Shown here: positions 28,635 to 37,144 of the stretch, one piece after another
Position numbering within the stretch: the first letter of the stretch is position 1
How the letters are laid out: the number at the start of each line of letters is the position of its first letter
Origin: DYTH01 sp964552725
GTDB taxonomy: Bacteria > Desulfobacterota > Syntrophia > Syntrophales > UBA5619
Direction: 5' to 3'
Length of the DNA: 64,000 nucleotides
Assembly: GCA_964552725.1 (NCBI GenBank)
Contig: CAZKHU010000001.1
Span: 40,338 to 104,337 of the forward strand
Translations under genes and position numbers: made by a program
Notes under the pieces: generated by a model
What the model saw: the letters and a program-made list of their open reading frames with translations, nothing else
Told to the model about the DNA's origin: nothing
The model's database searches: none

Positions 28635-28770
28635 ATGTGGGAACATCGCCATCAGTTTTGTAAATTTCAGCCTTCATCTTGCAGGTGCAGGCCATTTTGG
28701 TTAAATGCCCACAACCCATAGCCGATCAAGAAGTTCAGGGCTGGTTAGGGCAATCAAGAAGGGGGAAAAA

Positions 28771-30720
28771 ATGAGGTACGGAGAGACAGGATTTAATCTG
28801 GAAATTGATCTATCCCTGGGAAGCATTGACCGGGTAGAAACTGACCCGAAATTGACTGAGCTTTATCTGGGCGGGCAGGGTACTGCCGACAGGATCTTGT
28901 GGGACAGGGTTCCCCCTGAAGTTGAACCTTTTTCCCCTGACAATGTGCTTATTTTCAGCGCAGGCCTTTTAGTCGCAACCCCTGTTCCCGGCGCCAACCG
29001 CACCGTTGTAAATACCTTCTCTTCCCAGACAAACTTGCATGCGCATTCATTATTGGGGGGGTATTTTGGAGCGGAACTCAAGCATGCCGGCTATGACAAG
29101 ATAGTCATTCGCGGCAAGTCCGCCGATCTGGTTTATTTGTGGATAAACAATGACAAGGTGGAAATACGCGCTGCCCACCATCTGCGGGGGAAGGGCTGCC
29201 AGGAAACTGCTGAACAGATCAAAAGGGATTTGAAGAGCGACAAGATACAGGTAGCGGCTATCGGCCCGGCCGGCGAAAACAGGGTCAATATGGCTTCCAT
29301 CGATCACAGCCACTCCAGCGCGTCCCGGGGAGTAGGTTCCATTATGGGGGATAAAAGATTAAAGGCTATAGCAATCCGCGGGACAAAGGACATTAACATT
29401 GCAAACCCGGGCGAACTCTTTGAAATGTGCCAGAACCTGCGGAAGTCGATCTCCGAGAACCAGTATGTCGGCGATTGGATGGCGACCGATGAGGATGACA
29501 GTTTCCACCACAACAACTTCTCCTGGGGCAATGCGCGGGTGCGGAGGAGAGATTTCTGGAGTCAGGAACTCGAAGAAAGATGGCGGAATCTCAAATATAA
29601 ATATATGAGCCGTCAGACAAGCTGCTATAATTGTCCGAAGGTATGCCATAACGTGATCTCCTTCCCGGGAAGGCCGACGTTCTCTTACAAATGCTATGGC
29701 AAGGACACCTATCATATGGCGGCCTTTCAGGAACTGGACTTCAGCTTTGATATCCTCGGCGTTTCCCAGGAGTATGGTCTGGACTCATACTCGACGCCGC
29801 AGGTGATCGCCTTTGCCCTCGAACTTTACGAAGCCGGCATCCTGAAAGACCGGGATTTTCCGGGAATGCCAACCGACGTCAGGGAAAGATTCTTCTATCT
29901 TATGGAAAAAATTGTTCACCGGGAAGGAATCGGCGATATCCTGGCCAATGGCGTTTCTTTGGCGGCGCGGCAGATCGGCAACGGCGCCGAAGCATACGAT
30001 CATAATACCATCAAAAGATTTGAGCAGTTGCCTATCAAGCTGGGAAGGCTGAATCCCGTTTATTTTCTCATGTTAGCCACGGGTGAGAAGATGGCGATTA
30101 CCCAGATTGAAGGCTCCTTCCCCCAGGATCCCCTTCCCACCATAGAGCAGAGAAAAGAGTTTGTAGATGGGTGGGTTTCGGTGCCTGATGAAAAGTTTAA
30201 AAAATATTTTATGGAATGGGAAAAGCGCGACACAATCTCCAATGAGGCGTCTTGCGCGATTTGCGATTGGAACGAGGCGATGCATTACCTGGACGATGCC
30301 ACCGGAATCTGCGGATTTCTTTCGTCCTTCCGGGGTGGTCAGTTTGGCGGAAGGTCGGCATACCATATCCATAATATGCCGCCTTTAATATCGCTTGCAA
30401 CCGGGATAAAGATGGATGAAACCCTGCTGTGGGAAGTGTTTCAAAGGAACCGGACCCTGGTCAGGGCCCTCAATGTCAGAAGAGGCATGAGAAGAATTGA
30501 TGAAAAGCCTCCCGAAGACCATTGGGCAATCAGAGACAATGACTATGAGCAAAAGCTGCTTGACGACTATTATCAATTCAAGGGATGGAATAAAGACGGT
30601 ATTCCTACCAAAGAGACGTTGGACAAACTGGGCCTGGACTACGTTGGCGAAGACTTTCTAAAGAGGGGAATTCTCTCTGATAATGAGGATACTTCGGTGG
30701 GAAAAGAGGAAAAAGCGTAG
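28771..30720 (+). CDS. bamB: class II benzoyl-CoA reductase, active-site tungsten subunit
   Basis: AOR-family enzyme of 649 aa that reduces benzoyl-CoA to cyclohexa-1,5-diene-1-carbonyl-CoA at a tungsten-bis-pterin centre without ATP. It starts MRYGETGFNLEIDLS. The pterin-binding N-terminal domain is followed by the [4Fe-4S] motif SCYNCPKVC and, in the C-terminal domain, DDATGICGFLSSFRGGQFGGR. The whole protein matches my memory of Geobacter BamB, including the tail KGWNKDGIPT. I chose the ATG at 28771, behind a GGGGGA ribosome site, over 28705. bamC follows 23 nt downstream. Confidence 0.92.
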   Translation: MRYGETGFNLEIDLSLGSIDRVETDPKLTELYLGGQGTADRILWDRVPPEVEPFSPDNVLIFSAGLLVATPVPGANRTVVNTFSSQTNLHAHSLLGGYFGAELKHAGYDKIVIRGKSADLVYLWINNDKVEIRAAHHLRGKGCQETAEQIKRDLKSDKIQVAAIGPAGENRVNMASIDHSHSSASRGVGSIMGDKRLKAIAIRGTKDINIANPGELFEMCQNLRKSISENQYVGDWMATDEDDSFHHNNFSWGNARVRRRDFWSQELEERWRNLKYKYMSRQTSCYNCPKVCHNVISFPGRPTFSYKCYGKDTYHMAAFQELDFSFDILGVSQEYGLDSYSTPQVIAFALELYEAGILKDRDFPGMPTDVRERFFYLMEKIVHREGIGDILANGVSLAARQIGNGAEAYDHNTIKRFEQLPIKLGRLNPVYFLMLATGEKMAITQIEGSFPQDPLPTIEQRKEFVDGWVSVPDEKFKKYFMEWEKRDTISNEASCAICDWNEAMHYLDDATGICGFLSSFRGGQFGGRSAYHIHNMPPLISLATGIKMDETLLWEVFQRNRTLVRALNVRRGMRRIDEKPPEDHWAIRDNDYEQKLLDDYYQFKGWNKDGIPTKETLDKLGLDYVGEDFLKRGILSDNEDTSVGKEEKA

Positions 30721-30743
30721 CTTCACGTTCATAAATAGAGTCT

Positions 30744-31316
30744 ATGGGGGTGCTGACCGTGAATGGCGGGGTAAAAAAGAAAATAGTCAAAGAAATAAAA
30801 GTTAATGTTGATAAATGCACTGGCTGTCGGGCTTGTGAGCTTTCCTGCGCCGCATTCCACGCCACGCCGAGGTATAGCAGCATCAATCCGGCGAGAGCCC
30901 GGATCCGTGTTTTCATTCATGAGCGAGCCGATCTGTATGTTCCGGTACGCGCCACTAATTATACTCCAGCCGAATGCAGCGGCAGGCAATCTTATATTAT
31001 TGATAAAAAAGAATACAGTCAGTGCAGCTTCTGCGGCGCTTCCTGCCCCTCCAGGGATCACTTTAAGGAACCCGATTCCGGTCTTCCTCTAAAATGCGAT
31101 ATGTGTGAAGACGAACCGCCATTTTCAGAGCCTATGTGCGTGCAGGCGTGCACCTTTGGCGCCCTGACTTATGAAGAAACGTTTGAAGAGGAAAGAAAGG
31201 GGAAAGAAGAAAGGCCGGAAGAATTGAAAACAGGCCTGGAATCATTAGCAAACAGATATGGTTCCAAGAAGGTGGCGGATGCCGTTGTCCGGATGTCGAT
31301 ATCCCGGAAGGGCTGA
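30744..31316 (+). CDS. bamC: benzoyl-CoA reductase electron-transfer subunit
   Basis: Ferredoxin-like partner of BamB, 190 aa, expected to carry three [4Fe-4S] centres. Cys groups are CTGCRACELSC, then CSFCGASC, then CDMCEDEP with CVQAC. It would feed electrons from the rest of the Bam complex into the tungsten site. The subunits bamD to bamI, which in Geobacter form the larger electron-bifurcating complex, are not beside it in this window. Confidence 0.9.
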   Translation: MGVLTVNGGVKKKIVKEIKVNVDKCTGCRACELSCAAFHATPRYSSINPARARIRVFIHERADLYVPVRATNYTPAECSGRQSYIIDKKEYSQCSFCGASCPSRDHFKEPDSGLPLKCDMCEDEPPFSEPMCVQACTFGALTYEETFEEERKGKEERPEELKTGLESLANRYGSKKVADAVVRMSISRKG

Positions 31317-31352
31317 ATTTTTTCAGACAGAAAAGGGGATTAAGGAAAGCCA

Positions 31353-31505
31353 ATGGAGACTGTGGCTCCCTACGGGGTGAGGGAATGCGCAAACTGCAAG
31401 GAATGCTTCTCACTCTGTCCCACATCGGCGCTGCAATCGGCTTTTGTCTTAGCTGAGGCGTTCGCGTTTTTCCCAACCTCGTCGGCCGCAACTTCCGGAG
31501 AGTAA
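31353..31505 (+). CDS. mini-ferredoxin-like ORF (50 aa), possibly a fragment
   Basis: A 50-codon frame 36 nt after bamC, with AAGGAAAG before the ATG. It starts METVAPYGVRECANC and contains one complete [4Fe-4S] motif (CANCKECFSLCP). The second half (FVLAEAFAFFPTSS) is not ferredoxin-like. A different frame across 31455-31590 reads protein-like to the end (SSEKAWRIIPSIPYM), so this may be the head of a decayed larger gene of the bam set rather than a complete protein. Confidence 0.45.
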   Translation: METVAPYGVRECANCKECFSLCPTSALQSAFVLAEAFAFFPTSSAATSGE

Positions 31506-31590
31506 AAGAACAGTTTTCCTCTGAAAAGGCATGGCGTATTATTCCTTCCATACCCTATATGCCTTGCCCCGTTTCAGGCGCAAATATGAC

Positions 31591-31619
31591 TTGACATAAG
31601 GAAATCTCTTATATAGATA
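31591..31619 (+). promoter_or_regulatory. candidate sigma-70 promoter
   Basis: Consensus TTGACA is followed after 17 nt by TAGATA (or after 15 nt by TATAGA), about 55 nt before the zinc-ribbon gene. It would start a separate transcript for the second AOR. Confidence 0.45.
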
Positions 31620-31672
31620 AATTTTCGATCAAAGTTTCAATGAAATTAAACACAAACTTGAGGAGTATCATT

Positions 31673-31936
31673 ATGGACGCAGAGAACGGAAAAGTTTCCT
31701 CTTCGGAATCGCTTCGCAAGACAAGAACATACGGCAAGGTAAGATGCCATAATCCCAGTTGCATGGCACGAATGGAGCCGGCCCCGGGAAGCCAGCAGAT
31801 CACCTGTCCGACGTGCGGAATGACCTATCGACTTTTCTGGGTAACGCCGGAACTGCCGAGAATCCGCGGTCCGGTCTGGGATGTTAACCGCAAATTAGCC
31901 GAAGATATACTGGCCAAGAAAACTGGAAGTGTCTAA
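31673..31936 (+). CDS. small zinc-ribbon protein
   Basis: 87 aa. Four Cys in CHNPSC and CPTC frame a zinc-ribbon fold (residues about 25-50); the tail (RGPVWDVNRKLAEDI) looks helical. A TTGAGGAG ribosome site fixes the ATG at 31673. It ends 34 nt before the second AOR gene, so it is probably co-transcribed with it. I do not recognise the family; a maturation factor or accessory subunit of the AOR is a guess from position. Confidence 0.7.
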   Translation: MDAENGKVSSSESLRKTRTYGKVRCHNPSCMARMEPAPGSQQITCPTCGMTYRLFWVTPELPRIRGPVWDVNRKLAEDILAKKTGSV

Positions 31937-31970
31937 AGACGGTTCCATTCAAGTGAAGGAGGAATGCGAA

Positions 31971-33911
31971 ATGGCATTGGATCGTAAAATTGCGTACATT
32001 GATCTCACTACCGGGAAAATAGAGATCAGACCAATTCCCCTGGAGGTGAGAAAGAAATTCATAGGCGGACGCGGGTTGGATGCCTATCTGCTTTACAACA
32101 ACGCCCCGAAGGGCTGTGACCCGCTCGGGCCGGAGAACCCGCTGCTGTTCAGCGGCGGATTGCTGACGGCCACTTGCGCCTCAGCCACATCGCGAACTCA
32201 CGTTATGGCAAAATCACCCCTTACCGGTCTTCTGGGAAGTACGAATATGGGCGGCTTTTTCGCCCCTGAAATGGCTTGGGCGGGTTTCCATCACCTGGTT
32301 ATCACCGGCAAGGCTGAAAAGCCGGTTTATCTGTGGATACACAATGGACAGATTGAAATCCGCGATGCCGCAAATCTTTGGGGTAAGACAACCACGGAAA
32401 CCCAATGGGCAATTCGTGAAGAATTGGGGGATCAGGAAATTAAAAGCGCCGTCATCGGCCCGGCCGGCGAAAATCTTGTGCGGTATGCCAACGTAATGAC
32501 TGGCATAAAGAATGCCGGCGGCCGCACCGGGATGGGCTGCGTTATGGGCTCCAAAAACCTCAAGGCAGTCGCCGCCCGCGGCACGATGGACATCAAAATC
32601 GCCCGTCCCCTTGAGGCACTGGAATTCAACAAAAGATTCATTGATCAGATCACCTCCGCCAAGGTTAATCAGACCCAGGGCACATTGGGAACGCCCTTTA
32701 TCTGGGGGGCGACCAATTGCTGGGGCGGCGTTCGCACCCGAAACTTCCAGTTTAATCAAATGGAAAACGCTGACGAAATTGAGCCGGAAGCGATCGACGA
32801 TATCGCCGCCGAGACCATGGGGCCACATCATATGACCGGCTGTTTTGGCTGCCAGGTGCATTGCCGCGCCCAATACAAAATTCCATCCGGCCCCTACGCC
32901 GGCAAATATGACGAAGGCCCGGAATATACTTCCTTGGGCGCCTTCGGCAGCGAACCGGACTGCGGAAGCGCCGAGACGGTTCTCACCGCCAACTATCTGG
33001 CGAATCAGTACGGCGTCGACAACCTTGAAATCGGCAGTATAATCTCCTGGGCGATGGAGCTCTACGAGCTGGGGATCCTCACCAGCAAGGAAACCGACGG
33101 CCTCGATCTTCGTTTCGGAAACAGTGAAGCCTTACTGGAGATGATTCATGGAATCTGCAACCGCAAGGGCTGGTTAGCCAATACCCTGGCCGACGGGGGA
33201 GTCCCGGCAGCGGAAAAAATAGGAAAGAATTCTTTCGATTATCTCATTCAGGTCAAGGGGATGAGCAATCTTCACTCGGATGAGCGGGGGACGCCCGGCC
33301 TTGCCCTGAATATAGCGACCTCTTCCCGCGGTTCCGACCATTTGCGGAGCCGGCCGGCCATCGACCTGTATCACCTTCCGGTGAACGTGCTGCGCAAGAT
33401 TTACAGCAGCCCGATCCCCTATGACGGCCCTCTATCCTCGGAACATATGGAATATATCGGCAAACCATGGCAAGTTTTCTGGCAGGAAAACTGCTACATG
33501 GCGGTTGACTGCCTGGGGATATGCAAATATCACACGGTATTTCTCGGGGCGACGCTGCCCAATTTCGAAGACTGGCCCCAGGCGATTTACCTCAACACCG
33601 GCCTTGAGTTTACCCCCAAAGAGATTTGGGAAGTGGCAGAAAGGTGCAACAACATCGAAAGACTTTTCAATTTGAGGGAGGGTCTGACTCGCTACGACCT
33701 GGTCAAGGGCGACATGCTCAATCATCGCTATTTTGATGAGCCTTGCCGCAGGGGAGCGCCTGATATTATCGGCGCCACGATTGACCGGGACAAGTTCAAC
33801 ACTATGGTTGATGAATTTTATGGGCATCACGGCTGGGACAAAGACGGCGTCCCAACGGCAGAAACCTTAAAGCGCCTGAGTCTGGAAAATGAGCCGACCC
33901 ATTTGCTTTAG
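31971..33911 (+). CDS. aldehyde:ferredoxin oxidoreductase-family tungstoenzyme (BamB paralogue)
   Basis: 646-aa AOR-family protein. N-terminal pterin domain (LTTGKIEIRPI, GGRGLDAYLLY, SPLTGLLGSTNMGGFF), [4Fe-4S] ligands in GCFGCQVHC with a distal Cys in VDCLGICKYH, and EGPEYTSLGAFGS. These last features are closer to classical aldehyde oxidoreductases than to BamB, so the likely reaction is aldehyde/carboxylate interconversion with ferredoxin. I use the ATG at 31971 because AAGGAGG lies 8 nt before it. It forms a pair with the ferredoxin gene 21 nt downstream. Confidence 0.88.
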   Translation: MALDRKIAYIDLTTGKIEIRPIPLEVRKKFIGGRGLDAYLLYNNAPKGCDPLGPENPLLFSGGLLTATCASATSRTHVMAKSPLTGLLGSTNMGGFFAPEMAWAGFHHLVITGKAEKPVYLWIHNGQIEIRDAANLWGKTTTETQWAIREELGDQEIKSAVIGPAGENLVRYANVMTGIKNAGGRTGMGCVMGSKNLKAVAARGTMDIKIARPLEALEFNKRFIDQITSAKVNQTQGTLGTPFIWGATNCWGGVRTRNFQFNQMENADEIEPEAIDDIAAETMGPHHMTGCFGCQVHCRAQYKIPSGPYAGKYDEGPEYTSLGAFGSEPDCGSAETVLTANYLANQYGVDNLEIGSIISWAMELYELGILTSKETDGLDLRFGNSEALLEMIHGICNRKGWLANTLADGGVPAAEKIGKNSFDYLIQVKGMSNLHSDERGTPGLALNIATSSRGSDHLRSRPAIDLYHLPVNVLRKIYSSPIPYDGPLSSEHMEYIGKPWQVFWQENCYMAVDCLGICKYHTVFLGATLPNFEDWPQAIYLNTGLEFTPKEIWEVAERCNNIERLFNLREGLTRYDLVKGDMLNHRYFDEPCRRGAPDIIGATIDRDKFNTMVDEFYGHHGWDKDGVPTAETLKRLSLENEPTHLL

Positions 33912-33932
33912 ATAAAAACAGAGGAGAGAATA

Positions 33933-34430
33933 ATGGATAAATTTCTAACGGTTAATTCGGACAAGTGCACCGGTTGTCGCCTCTGCGAGCTTGTTTGTTC
34001 TGTCATGCATGAGGGATCGTCAAACCCGGCAAAAAGCAGGATCCAAATAGTCAAATGGGAGGATGAAGGCCGATATGTTCCAATGATCTGCCAGCAGTGC
34101 GAAGATGCGCCCTGTCAGAGCGTCTGTCCCGTAGGGGCCATTTCCCGGGACAAGGAATTCGGATTTTTGAAAATCGCTCGCGATGTTTGTATCGGCTGTC
34201 GCTTGTGTGTCAGCATCTGTCCTTTCGGCGCGATGAATTACAACAGGACGGCGAGAAGCGTCTTCAAATGCGATTTGTGCGACGGAGACCCTCAATGTGT
34301 GCGTTTCTGCGAGGTAAAAGCGATCGATTTTGTTCCGGCTGATGCTGTCAGTTCCGAAAAGAAAAGAGAAGGAGCCGCGCGTCAGGCTGCGGCAAACAGG
34401 CAATCTCTGATAATGGCGGAACACGTCTAA
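33933..34430 (+). CDS. polyferredoxin, electron-transfer partner of the AOR
   Basis: 165 aa with four Cys clusters: CTGCRLCELVC, CQQCEDAPCQSVCP, CIGCRLCVSICP and CDLC..CVRFC. It has the DmsB-type four-cluster layout. It directly follows the AOR gene and precedes a strong hairpin, so it closes that operon. It should shuttle electrons between the AOR and free ferredoxin or a dehydrogenase. Confidence 0.9.
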   Translation: MDKFLTVNSDKCTGCRLCELVCSVMHEGSSNPAKSRIQIVKWEDEGRYVPMICQQCEDAPCQSVCPVGAISRDKEFGFLKIARDVCIGCRLCVSICPFGAMNYNRTARSVFKCDLCDGDPQCVRFCEVKAIDFVPADAVSSEKKREGAARQAAANRQSLIMAEHV

Positions 34431-34446
34431 GGATAAACAGCAACCA

Positions 34447-34503
34447 ACGGGCGCCCGCCCGGCAATGATGGCAAAAAGCCCCCATTGCCGGGCGGGCGCC
34501 CGT
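34447..34503 (+). terminator. 21-bp perfect hairpin after the AOR operon
   Basis: Arms at 34447-34467 and 34483-34503 are fully complementary and GC-rich with a 15-nt loop. Only a short T-run (ACTTTTG) follows. It separates the AOR operon from the peptide cassette. Confidence 0.7.
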
Positions 34504-34800
34504 ACTTTTGAGGTCTACGCCAAAGAGATGCCCGGACAGCCCTTTTGTATGGATGGACCCCAGCCCGACATCTTCTGACCGAGGCAAATTACCCCCTTCT
34601 TTTCCCCTCTGCACAAGGATTACGCTCGACGCTGTTTTCGGCTTAATTTATCGCTGTTCGAAACAATTTTGGAATATTGAATTTTATTCTTGTAATATTA
34701 AGATATTTATGTATTTGCCATGAGTGAACTTGAAACAGGACCATATTGATTTGCAGAGGGGGCTCCGATAGAAAAGTCAACATTTATTCTCAACGAAGGA

Positions 34801-35082
34801 GTGATTTTTCGCAAGGTGGGAAACGGCGCCTACCTCTATAACCCCGATTCGGGCAATCTCATGCATGCCAACATGACGGGCGCGCTGCTCTTTGAGCTTT
34901 GCGATGGCAGGAACACCGTGGAAGCAATGACGTCCCAAATTGCTGTCGCCTATGACGCCCCTGGAAAACTGATAGAACAGGACGTCAAAAGTTTTCTGAC
35001 CAGCATGCTGGAGAAATCCTTTTTAAAAAGAAATTTTGAGGGGGCTGATAAGTCATCACGCCGTCCTGGACAGCTAAAATAA
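34801..35082 (+). CDS. PqqD-like peptide-binding protein (first copy)
   Basis: About 93 aa with the PqqD/RRE fold pattern: FRKVGNGAYLYNPDSGNLMHAN, then ALLFELCDGRNTVEAM and a C-terminal helix. It should bind a leader peptide and present it to a modifying enzyme. A GTG at 34801 is the first standard start, but family-like sequence (STFILNEGV) extends upstream to an ATA at 34768 that sits 7 nt after a GAGGGG ribosome site; an AUA start or a base error is possible. It lies 7 nt before the HD-GYP gene. Confidence 0.75.
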   Translation: MIFRKVGNGAYLYNPDSGNLMHANMTGALLFELCDGRNTVEAMTSQIAVAYDAPGKLIEQDVKSFLTSMLEKSFLKRNFEGADKSSRRPGQLK

Positions 35083-35089
35083 CACAAAC

Positions 35090-36169
35090 ATGCTGACGAC
35101 TATTATGAGAGCAACAGATACAGTAAGAGGGCAGGATGAAAAACCAAAGGCTGAAGGCGGCCACGGCGAGAGTCCCTTTCGTTTCAGTCAGATTTTCGGC
35201 GCCCCTCCTTCTCCGCCCGCTTCGCCCTCAAAGCCCGATATCCCCCAGAACACCGAAGAGCCTTTCCCCGAAAAGAACGACTTTAACGCGGAGTCTATTT
35301 ACTCGACAATGCAGAAATACATGGTGGACACCCGCACCTTGATAAAGGAGGGCGCCGGCATTGAAATTGAGCCCGCCACCCTGACAATCACCAGAATTTT
35401 GGATTTGCCGGAAGTACTCGCCGGCATTAATCCGATGATGCTCAATTTCGACAAAGAGCAGGACTACTATATTCTCCAACCAATCCACACAATGATTTAC
35501 GCCCTTAAAATAGGCCTGCGTCTGAATTATCCCAGGAGACGGCTGCTGGAACTCGGTCTGGCAGCGCTTCAGCAAAACGTGGGGATGTTTCTTGTCCCGG
35601 ATGCCATAGTTGGCAAGACCGGCAGTTTGACAGATGAAGAAATTGCTGTCATAAAAAAACATCCGGAAACAGGTCGAGATCTCCTGTTGCCGTTCCAGAA
35701 AGACTTCCCCGCCGTTGTCGAAGCGGTTTATCAACACCACGAACGGGAGAACGGAAAAGGCTACCCGCAGGGGCTGAAAAATGGAGAAATAGTTGAATAT
35801 GCTCAAATAATAGGGATTTGCGACTCCTATGAGTCAATGACGCATAATCGACCCCATAAAAAGGCGCTGCTGCAATTTACCTCAGTCAGACAATTGATCG
35901 AAGCCAAAGAGCGACTGTTTGCGCCCCGGATTCTCAAGGTTTTTCTCGACGAGATGTCGCTTTATCCGGTTGGCAGTTACGTTAAGTTAAACAACGGCGC
36001 CATCGGCCGGGTGATAAAAACTAACAAGTCGCAACCAGTAAAACCCTTGGTAAGAATTATTTTCGACGGCCTGGGCAACCGGAGCGTAGCGGAAGAACAC
36101 ACGGACCTGTCAACCAACAACGTTCTTAATATTGTTGACGTGGTCGCCGAATGGGAACTGCCAACGTAG
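35090..36169 (+). CDS. degenerate HD-GYP domain protein
   Basis: 359 aa. A Pro-rich N-terminal stretch (PPSPPASPSKPD) and a linker precede an HD-GYP-like domain (about 140-300). The GYP part is intact (HHERENGKGYPQGL, then ICDSYESM and RPHKKA), but the HD dyad of the usual HDIGK motif reads QQNVGM, so key metal ligands are missing. It is probably not an active cyclic-di-GMP phosphodiesterase, though it may still bind a partner or nucleotide. It sits between PqqD-like and HPr-kinase-like genes, directly abutting the latter. Confidence 0.8.
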   Translation: MLTTIMRATDTVRGQDEKPKAEGGHGESPFRFSQIFGAPPSPPASPSKPDIPQNTEEPFPEKNDFNAESIYSTMQKYMVDTRTLIKEGAGIEIEPATLTITRILDLPEVLAGINPMMLNFDKEQDYYILQPIHTMIYALKIGLRLNYPRRRLLELGLAALQQNVGMFLVPDAIVGKTGSLTDEEIAVIKKHPETGRDLLLPFQKDFPAVVEAVYQHHERENGKGYPQGLKNGEIVEYAQIIGICDSYESMTHNRPHKKALLQFTSVRQLIEAKERLFAPRILKVFLDEMSLYPVGSYVKLNNGAIGRVIKTNKSQPVKPLVRIIFDGLGNRSVAEEHTDLSTNNVLNIVDVVAEWELPT

Positions 36170-37060
36170 ATGAAAAAACTGCTCATTGTCATTGCCGGAA
36201 TATCCGTGGCGATAAGCGGAGATGAAAAAGCAGCCCCCCTGTTAGACCCGCTCCAGAGGCTCTTCCGCGGCTTTCTGATCCCCCAAAGCGATAATTCCGT
36301 AACTGTTTCTCTTTCCTATGAGCATTCTGTAACGCTGCGCAAATTCAGGGCGGAACCTATCAGGCTGTCGACAACAATAGACAGGGAAACGACGCGCATT
36401 ATCAACCATGTCGCCAAGCGCTATCCGGTATCGGAAAAAACCCTGCTGGTTGGATTCTTCAACGGCGTGCTTGCGTACAATGTCCATTCCCGCTCAGCCC
36501 ATATCTTCCTTTTCCGCTCGAAGGGCAAAAATCTTCTCATGGGCAGCCTGTACAAGCTGTTGTTTATATTTACGTCATTTCTAATGGCTGCGCAGAAAAA
36601 ACTGCTTGCGCACGGCGCGGGCCTGCGGATCAACGCGCAGGGGAATCTGTTTTTAGGGATATCCGGCGCCGGGAAAAGCACCGTGGCGGGATTCGTTCCA
36701 GCAGGGGATGTGCTTTCCGATGATGCCACCGTCATTGAAAATAGGGGCGGGCATTTCCAAATCCATCCGTCGCCTTTTTCCCAGGTAAACATGTTCGAAA
36801 AAAAAGGGAAAACCCATCACCGGCGGGAAGCCCCGCTGGAGAGGATCATTTTTCTGAAAAAAGCGGAACGGCTGGCGCTGCATCCGCGCAACCGGCAATC
36901 AGCAATGGCGGAGCTGCTGGCGCTCCATATCCATTATTTCGATTTGATGGATCGGGAATTAAAAACCGCTGTCTTCAATTTCTGCTGTGATTTGTGCGCT
37001 GCAATCCCCTCGTTCGACATGGATTTTCAGAAAAATGACGGTTTTCTTTCGCTATTGTAA
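36170..37060 (+). CDS. HPr-kinase-like ATPase (ScmC-type) of a peptide cassette
   Basis: 296 aa. The C-terminal half resembles HPr kinase: P-loop GISGAGKST and, downstream, LSDDATVIE with acidic residues where HprK binds Mg and the target. The N-terminal half has no known domain. The ATG touches the stop of the HD-GYP gene. HprK-like proteins accompany PqqD-type binders in several RiPP clusters and in some lasso clusters phosphorylate the precursor. In the SynChlorMet cassette (from memory) ScmC is the matching component. Kinase activity is inferred. Confidence 0.75.
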   Translation: MKKLLIVIAGISVAISGDEKAAPLLDPLQRLFRGFLIPQSDNSVTVSLSYEHSVTLRKFRAEPIRLSTTIDRETTRIINHVAKRYPVSEKTLLVGFFNGVLAYNVHSRSAHIFLFRSKGKNLLMGSLYKLLFIFTSFLMAAQKKLLAHGAGLRINAQGNLFLGISGAGKSTVAGFVPAGDVLSDDATVIENRGGHFQIHPSPFSQVNMFEKKGKTHHRREAPLERIIFLKKAERLALHPRNRQSAMAELLALHIHYFDLMDRELKTAVFNFCCDLCAAIPSFDMDFQKNDGFLSLL

Positions 37061-37144
37061 AAAAAGATTCACCGTACTGGCAGTTAATTGCTTTGATGAA
37101 AACATATCAAAGCGGTTCACCGCGGCATAATTTGCTTATCCTGA

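Larger units (their letters stand above)
27926..28770. other. 845-bp divergent control region between the molybdopterin gene and bamB
   Basis: Holds the two sigma-54 candidates and the inverted repeat listed separately. An open frame on the plus strand (28181-28456) has no ribosome site and no recognisable domain, so I do not call it a gene. Confidence 0.5.
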
